A stretch of 8,021 nt of DNA from an uncultured Eggerthellaceae bacterium. Lineage in GTDB: Bacteria > Actinomycetota > Coriobacteriia > Coriobacteriales > Eggerthellaceae. The stretch lies in NCBI GenBank assembly GCA_934623455.1, contig CAKTVK010000092.1, forward strand, positions 1-8,021, read 5' to 3'. Positions 5,275-8,021 of this stretch are shown in pieces; position 1 is the first letter of the stretch, and each line of letters begins with the position of its first letter. The translations under genes were made by a program, and so were the position numbers. The notes under the pieces were generated by a model that searched no databases, was not told the DNA's origin, and saw only the letters and a list, made by a program, of their open reading frames with translations.

Positions 5275-6213
5275 ATGCCTTTTGATACTGAAGAAGAGAT
5301 TTTTTACGATGCGTTGTTTCGTCAGCGACGCAAGCATGGCGTGTATCGCCTGGTAGATGCGCCGTTGATGGAAGGCGCTATTGCGGATACGCATTGTCAT
5401 ACCCATTTGCTGCCCGATCCCGCGCTCGCGTTTGCGCGCTGCGCGGTAAACGGGGTTGATTTCGTGTGCAACATGATAGATGTTGTGGAAGACGACCCTT
5501 GCACCAGGGGAAACGTGCGCGCCTGGTTGCGGGATGCCGCACGCGTGCGGGATGAGATTGCGCCTGGATGCACGCGACCGCTGCCCCAAGTGTGCTTTGC
5601 CGTGGGATGTCACCCGCATAACGCGAAGGACTTCGACGCTGCCGCCGAACAGCGGCTTCGCCAGGAGCTTGAAGACCCGCAGGTGCGTGCGATTGGCGAG
5701 ATCGGGTTGGATTTCCATTACGATTTGTCGCCGCGTGACGTGCAGGAAGAAGTGTTTCGCAAGCAGCTCCGCCTAGCGCATGAGCTGGGGTTTCCTGTTG
5801 TGCTGCACATTCGCGAGGCGCACGATGTGGCGTTGCGCGTGCTGTTTGAAGAAGGGTTTCCTTCGGCGGGCACATTGCTGCATTGCTTCAACCTGGGGCC
5901 GGAAGACCTTGCGCCGTGGCTTGAGCACGATTGCTATGTGGGCCTGGGTGGTCCGGTAACGTTCAAAAAGAGCGATTTTACGCGTGAAGCGGCGAAAAAC
6001 GTGCCGCTGAACAGGCTTCTTACGGAAACCGATGCGCCGTACATGACGCCCGAACCCATGCGCGGCATTACGTGTTGGGCGGATCATGTGATTTTCACGG
6101 CAGATGCGCTGGCGCGCGAGCGCGGGTGCGCAACGTCGCAGGAGCGAGCCGATTTCTTTCGCGCGCTTCACAACAATGCGCTGCGTTTTTACGGTTTTGC
6201 GCGAGAGGCGTAG
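5275..6213 (+). CDS. tatD: TatD-family metal-dependent deoxyribonuclease
   Basis: The 312-residue protein is a TIM-barrel hydrolase of the TatD family. Characterised members are Mg/Mn-dependent 3'-5' DNA exonucleases linked to DNA repair and apoptosis-like DNA degradation. All expected metal-site motifs are present: DTHCHTHL with H40 and H42, VGCHPH at 110-115, GEIGLDFHYD with E142, LHIRE with H178, LHCF with H203, and TETDAPY with D252. The barrel starts near residue 35. The first 34 residues (MPFDTEEEIFYDALFRQRRK and on) are an extra N-terminal segment compared with typical 255-265-residue relatives. ATG at 5275 is chosen because GAGAG lies 8 nt upstream; an in-frame GTG at 5260 has no ribosome binding site. 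It follows metG, a conserved bacterial neighbourhood (metG-tatD-rsmA-ispE). It is probably cotranscribed with metG. Confidence 0.95.
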   Translation: MPFDTEEEIFYDALFRQRRKHGVYRLVDAPLMEGAIADTHCHTHLLPDPALAFARCAVNGVDFVCNMIDVVEDDPCTRGNVRAWLRDAARVRDEIAPGCTRPLPQVCFAVGCHPHNAKDFDAAAEQRLRQELEDPQVRAIGEIGLDFHYDLSPRDVQEEVFRKQLRLAHELGFPVVLHIREAHDVALRVLFEEGFPSAGTLLHCFNLGPEDLAPWLEHDCYVGLGGPVTFKKSDFTREAAKNVPLNRLLTETDAPYMTPEPMRGITCWADHVIFTADALARERGCATSQERADFFRALHNNALRFYGFAREA

Positions 6214-6225
6214 CACGGCTCGGAA

Positions 6226-6302
6226 GGCGCGGATGGAAGCGCCCAAACGGGCTCAGACGAGGTTCAAGGCGGGCTCGGTTGCGTTTTTTATGCAGCAAAA
6301 AA
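6226..6302 (+). other. tatD-flavoprotein gap: weak hairpins and a T6/A6 inverted repeat
   Basis: GGCGC (6226-6230) pairs with GCGCC (6239-6243), and CGAG (6258-6261) with CTCG (6274-6277). The second weak stem is followed after seven bases by six T residues (6284-6289), so a poor intrinsic terminator for metG-tatD is possible. The T-run pairs with six A residues at 6297-6302 around a 7-nt loop. This AT patch also sits just upstream of the next -10 box, where an A-tract could aid the promoter. Confidence 0.35.
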
Positions 6303-6318
6303 GGGCAGGTCATTCGGG

Positions 6319-6324
6319 TATAAT
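6319..6324 (+). promoter_or_regulatory. -10 box for the flavoprotein-rsmA operon
   Basis: A perfect TATAAT begins about 17 nt after the A-tract that ends at 6302. No TTGACA-like -35 is present at the right distance. Predicted transcription from about 6331 leaves about 70 nt before the ATG at 6401. An in-frame ATG at 6344 would sit 13 nt from the transcript start without a ribosome binding site. Confidence 0.55.
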
Positions 6325-6400
6325 GGCTGCGATGATGCAGTAGATGCTTAGTAGGGCGCACACGGGGGATGCGCGTAAACGAAGAAGGGCGGCAACGAAA

Positions 6401-7378
6401 ATGAACAGAGTGATTGTGGTCGGGTCTCCGCGCACGAATGGGCGCAGCGCCGCTTTGGCCGAAGAACTCTTCGAAGCGTGCATTGAGGAATGCCCCGATG
6501 ATCAGATTTCGCTCATTCCGCTGTCAAGCTTGACGGTGCTGCCTTGCGAAGGCTGCAACTTTTGCATGAAAAGCGAAGGTCATGCGTGCCATTTAGAAGA
6601 TGACATGATGGATATTCGCGAAGTGCTTGATGACGCCGATGAGCTGACGATTGTTTCCCCTGTGTATTTTGCGAGCGCGCCAGCCACGTTGAAGGCGTTT
6701 CTTGATCGCTTGCAGCCGTATTTTTGGACGGATGCGCGCCATGGAGAGTTGCGTCCGGCAACGTTGCACGTTATTGGCGAAGGTCACGACCCGTTTGGGT
6801 TCGATCCGCTGGTGGTAACGGTGAAGTCGGCGGCATTTACCGCAGGGTTCAAGTTGGAGCGCGTGTTGAACTGGGTGGAAAAGATCAGCGCGCAAGGCGA
6901 GATCCTGGACGATGCCCAGGTGATAGAGGTCGCGTGGCCTGAATCGTCTGCGCAGGTTTCTGGTCGAGCTTCGGACGTTGATGCGCTGGGGGAATCCTCG
7001 GCTCCGGCTGCGGCCGTTGATGAGGGGGCGCAGGCGGCTGCGAAAGCCCCTGCCGCAGCGACAAAGGCGCAGGCAGGCGCCCCGAAGGCTGCTGTTCCGA
7101 AAGCCGCGGGCAAGTCGAAGAATTCGGGCGTCACTTTGAACGTGCAAGGCGCGCCGAAGGGCGCACCGAAGGGCGCACCGAAGGGCACACCGAAGGGTGC
7201 AGGCGCATCAAGGGGTGCGGGCTCCTCAAAGCAGCAGGGGGGCAGGAAGCCGCAGCAAGGAACTTCGCGCGGCGCGGGCGCTTCGAAGCCTTCGGGAACG
7301 AAAAAGCCACAGCAAGGTAAAAGGCCGCAGGGTTCCTCTAAGGCATCTCAAGCATCTAAAAAGTCAGGAAACCGCTAA
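6401..7378 (+). CDS. Iron-sulfur flavoprotein-like FMN reductase with long basic tail
   Basis: The 325-residue protein begins with a flavodoxin-like fold of the NADPH-dependent FMN reductase superfamily. VIVVGSPRTNGRSAALAEEL (4-23) is the FMN-phosphate loop, and TIVSPVYFASAPATLKAFLDR (83-103) is the second conserved strand and flavin loop. C49, C52, C55 and C63 form C-x2-C-x2-C-x7-C, the compact cluster motif of iron-sulfur flavoproteins (Isf), which carry FMN and a [4Fe-4S] cluster and move electrons to small acceptors or oxidants. The catalytic domain ends near 180. An acidic-to-neutral Ala-rich linker leads to a tail (211-325) with 24 Lys/Arg and no Asp/Glu, rich in Gly, Pro, Gln and Ser. 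This includes GAPK repeats at 250-265 and two KPQQG copies. The tail is certainly disordered and looks nucleic-acid-binding (inference). ATG at 6401 is preferred over in-frame ATG 6344 because AAGAAGGG lies about 11 nt upstream and homology begins there. rsmA starts 2 nt after its stop. Confidence 0.8.
   Translation: MNRVIVVGSPRTNGRSAALAEELFEACIEECPDDQISLIPLSSLTVLPCEGCNFCMKSEGHACHLEDDMMDIREVLDDADELTIVSPVYFASAPATLKAFLDRLQPYFWTDARHGELRPATLHVIGEGHDPFGFDPLVVTVKSAAFTAGFKLERVLNWVEKISAQGEILDDAQVIEVAWPESSAQVSGRASDVDALGESSAPAAAVDEGAQAAAKAPAAATKAQAGAPKAAVPKAAGKSKNSGVTLNVQGAPKGAPKGAPKGTPKGAGASRGAGSSKQQGGRKPQQGTSRGAGASKPSGTKKPQQGKRPQGSSKASQASKKSGNR
7148..7195 (+). repeat. Four 12-bp tandem repeats encoding Gly-Ala-Pro-Lys
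   Basis: Units at 7148, 7160, 7172 and 7184 read GGCGC[G/A]CCGAAG, with the fourth GGCACACCGAAG (Gly-Thr-Pro-Lys). The period is a multiple of three, so slippage would change the tail length without a frameshift. Units 2 and 3 are identical, which points to recent duplication. Confidence 0.9.
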
Positions 7379-7380
7379 TC

Positions 7381-8021
7381 ATGGCAAAGCTTTCGAAGTA
7401 CGCAAGCGTGGGTGAAACACGCAAGGTTTTAGAGCGCCATGGGTTGGCAACAAAGCATGCTCTGGGTCAAAACTTCCTGGTCAATGACGACATTCTGAAG
7501 AAAATCGTAGACCTTGCCGCACTGGATGGAACCGATGACGTTCTTGAAATCGGTCCTGGTATTGGCACACTTACCGTCGCGTTGCTGCAAAACGCGCGCT
7601 CGGTGATTTCTATTGAATTTGACCCCGATTTGCCCGCAGTTCTGGCTGAAACAACGGCTCCTTGGGCTAATTTCTTCGCGCTTATCGAAAACGATGCACT
7701 TAATGTTTCGGCAGCCGATGTCGAAAGTGCGTTCGCGCGCGTTTATGCGGGCGCGGATGCGGATGCAGATGATGCGGATAGCACCCAGGTGGAACAGGCG
7801 TCTTCCGCGCGCAGCTTCCCCAATAAGCTGGTAGCAAATCTTCCGTACGCCGTTGCGGCTACGGTGGTGCTGGATTACTTCCAGCGTTTTGATGCGTTGG
7901 AGAGCATGACGGTCATGGTGCAGCGTGAGGTGGCCGATCGCATGATGGCGCAGCCAGGCGTGAAAGATTATGGCGCGTTCACGGTGAAGCTTTCGCTGTA
8001 CGCGCAGCCTGCGGGGCGTTT
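7381..8021 (+). CDS. rsmA: 16S rRNA dimethyladenosine transferase, C-terminus cut by window edge
   Basis: RsmA (KsgA) uses S-adenosylmethionine to dimethylate two adjacent adenines in the 3'-terminal hairpin of 16S rRNA, a late step and checkpoint in 30S assembly. The 213 visible codons show LGQNFL (28-33), the SAM-binding VLEIGPGIGTLT (54-65), acidic EFD at 79-81, the adenosine-site END at 103-105, the catalytic NLPY (153-156) and VQREVADRM (180-188). Between END and NLPY lies an extra Asp/Ala-rich insert (about 122-145, GADADADDADSTQVEQ) that E. coli KsgA lacks. The first residues (MAKLSKYASVGETRKVLERHG) fit actinobacterial forms. ATG at 7381 comes 2 nt after the flavoprotein stop. Its ribosome binding site AGGAA (7366-7370) lies inside the end of that gene, so translation is probably coupled. 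The C-terminal helical domain continues beyond the window. Confidence 0.96.
   Translation, partial: MAKLSKYASVGETRKVLERHGLATKHALGQNFLVNDDILKKIVDLAALDGTDDVLEIGPGIGTLTVALLQNARSVISIEFDPDLPAVLAETTAPWANFFALIENDALNVSAADVESAFARVYAGADADADDADSTQVEQASSARSFPNKLVANLPYAVAATVVLDYFQRFDALESMTVMVQREVADRMMAQPGVKDYGAFTVKLSLYAQPAGR
7753..7779 (+). repeat. GAT/GCN codon repeat within rsmA
   Basis: Nine codons alternate GCG or GCA with GAT, with one GAT doublet, encoding Ala-Asp-Ala-Asp-Ala-Asp-Asp-Ala-Asp at residues 125-133. It is a short in-frame microsatellite-like tract in a surface insert of the methylase and may vary in length between strains. Confidence 0.75.

Noticed and set aside
3553..5718. 721-codon minus-strand open frame across metG and tatD
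   Set aside because: It is in exact antisense codon register with metG, shows no domain or ribosome binding site that I can recognise, and is explained by the absence of TTA/CTA/TCA sense codons.
6344..6400. Longer N-terminus for the flavoprotein from ATG 6344
   Set aside because: There is no ribosome binding site before 6344, the added residues are Arg-rich and unlike the family, and the Rossmann-like strand begins right at ATG 6401.

Overview
The window looks like a chromosomal segment of an anaerobic actinobacterium, most likely class Coriobacteriia (Eggerthellaceae-like). The grounds are a GC content that I estimate by eye in the mid-to-high fifties, the metG-tatD-flavoprotein-rsmA order, Ala/Glu-rich envelope proteins, and an FeS-flavoprotein and a radical SAM enzyme in otherwise ordinary housekeeping surroundings. 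This placement is inference, since no rRNA or other taxonomic marker is present. I see no phage, transposon, CRISPR, tRNA or rRNA.

Layout. (1) 1-623, minus strand: the N-terminal 207 codons of a radical SAM enzyme that runs off the left edge. It appears to have a roughly 190-nt structured leader. (2) 624-1085: about 460 bp without a convincing gene, holding that leader, a perfect 14-bp palindrome, other inverted repeats and an imperfect direct repeat. (3) 1086-2263, plus strand: a clear promoter, a short leader and a GTG-started secreted protein with a PcsB/CwlO-type coiled coil followed by a lysozyme-like C-terminal domain. (4) 2375-3271, minus strand: a membrane-anchored NodB-family polysaccharide deacetylase, convergent with (3) and separated from it by a GC-rich hairpin. 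(5) 3549-6213, plus strand: metG and tatD, probably cotranscribed. (6) 6319-8021, plus strand: a new promoter, then an iron-sulfur-flavoprotein-type FMN protein with a 115-residue Lys/Arg-rich tail that has no acidic residue, then rsmA (ksgA) two bases after its stop, cut by the right edge.

How the genes relate. The convergent pair (3)/(4) are both cell-envelope genes: one probably cuts peptidoglycan glycan strands and the other deacetylates amino sugars, which usually protects against lysozymes. metG-tatD-(flavoprotein)-rsmA is a housekeeping cluster for tRNA charging, nuclease/quality control and 16S rRNA methylation. The flavoprotein with its basic tail, placed directly before an rRNA methylase, is the most unusual protein here. 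I found no clear evidence of a wholly new multi-gene system. The best leads are the flavoprotein tail, the structured leader of the radical SAM gene, and the lysozyme-like domain on a PcsB-type coiled coil.
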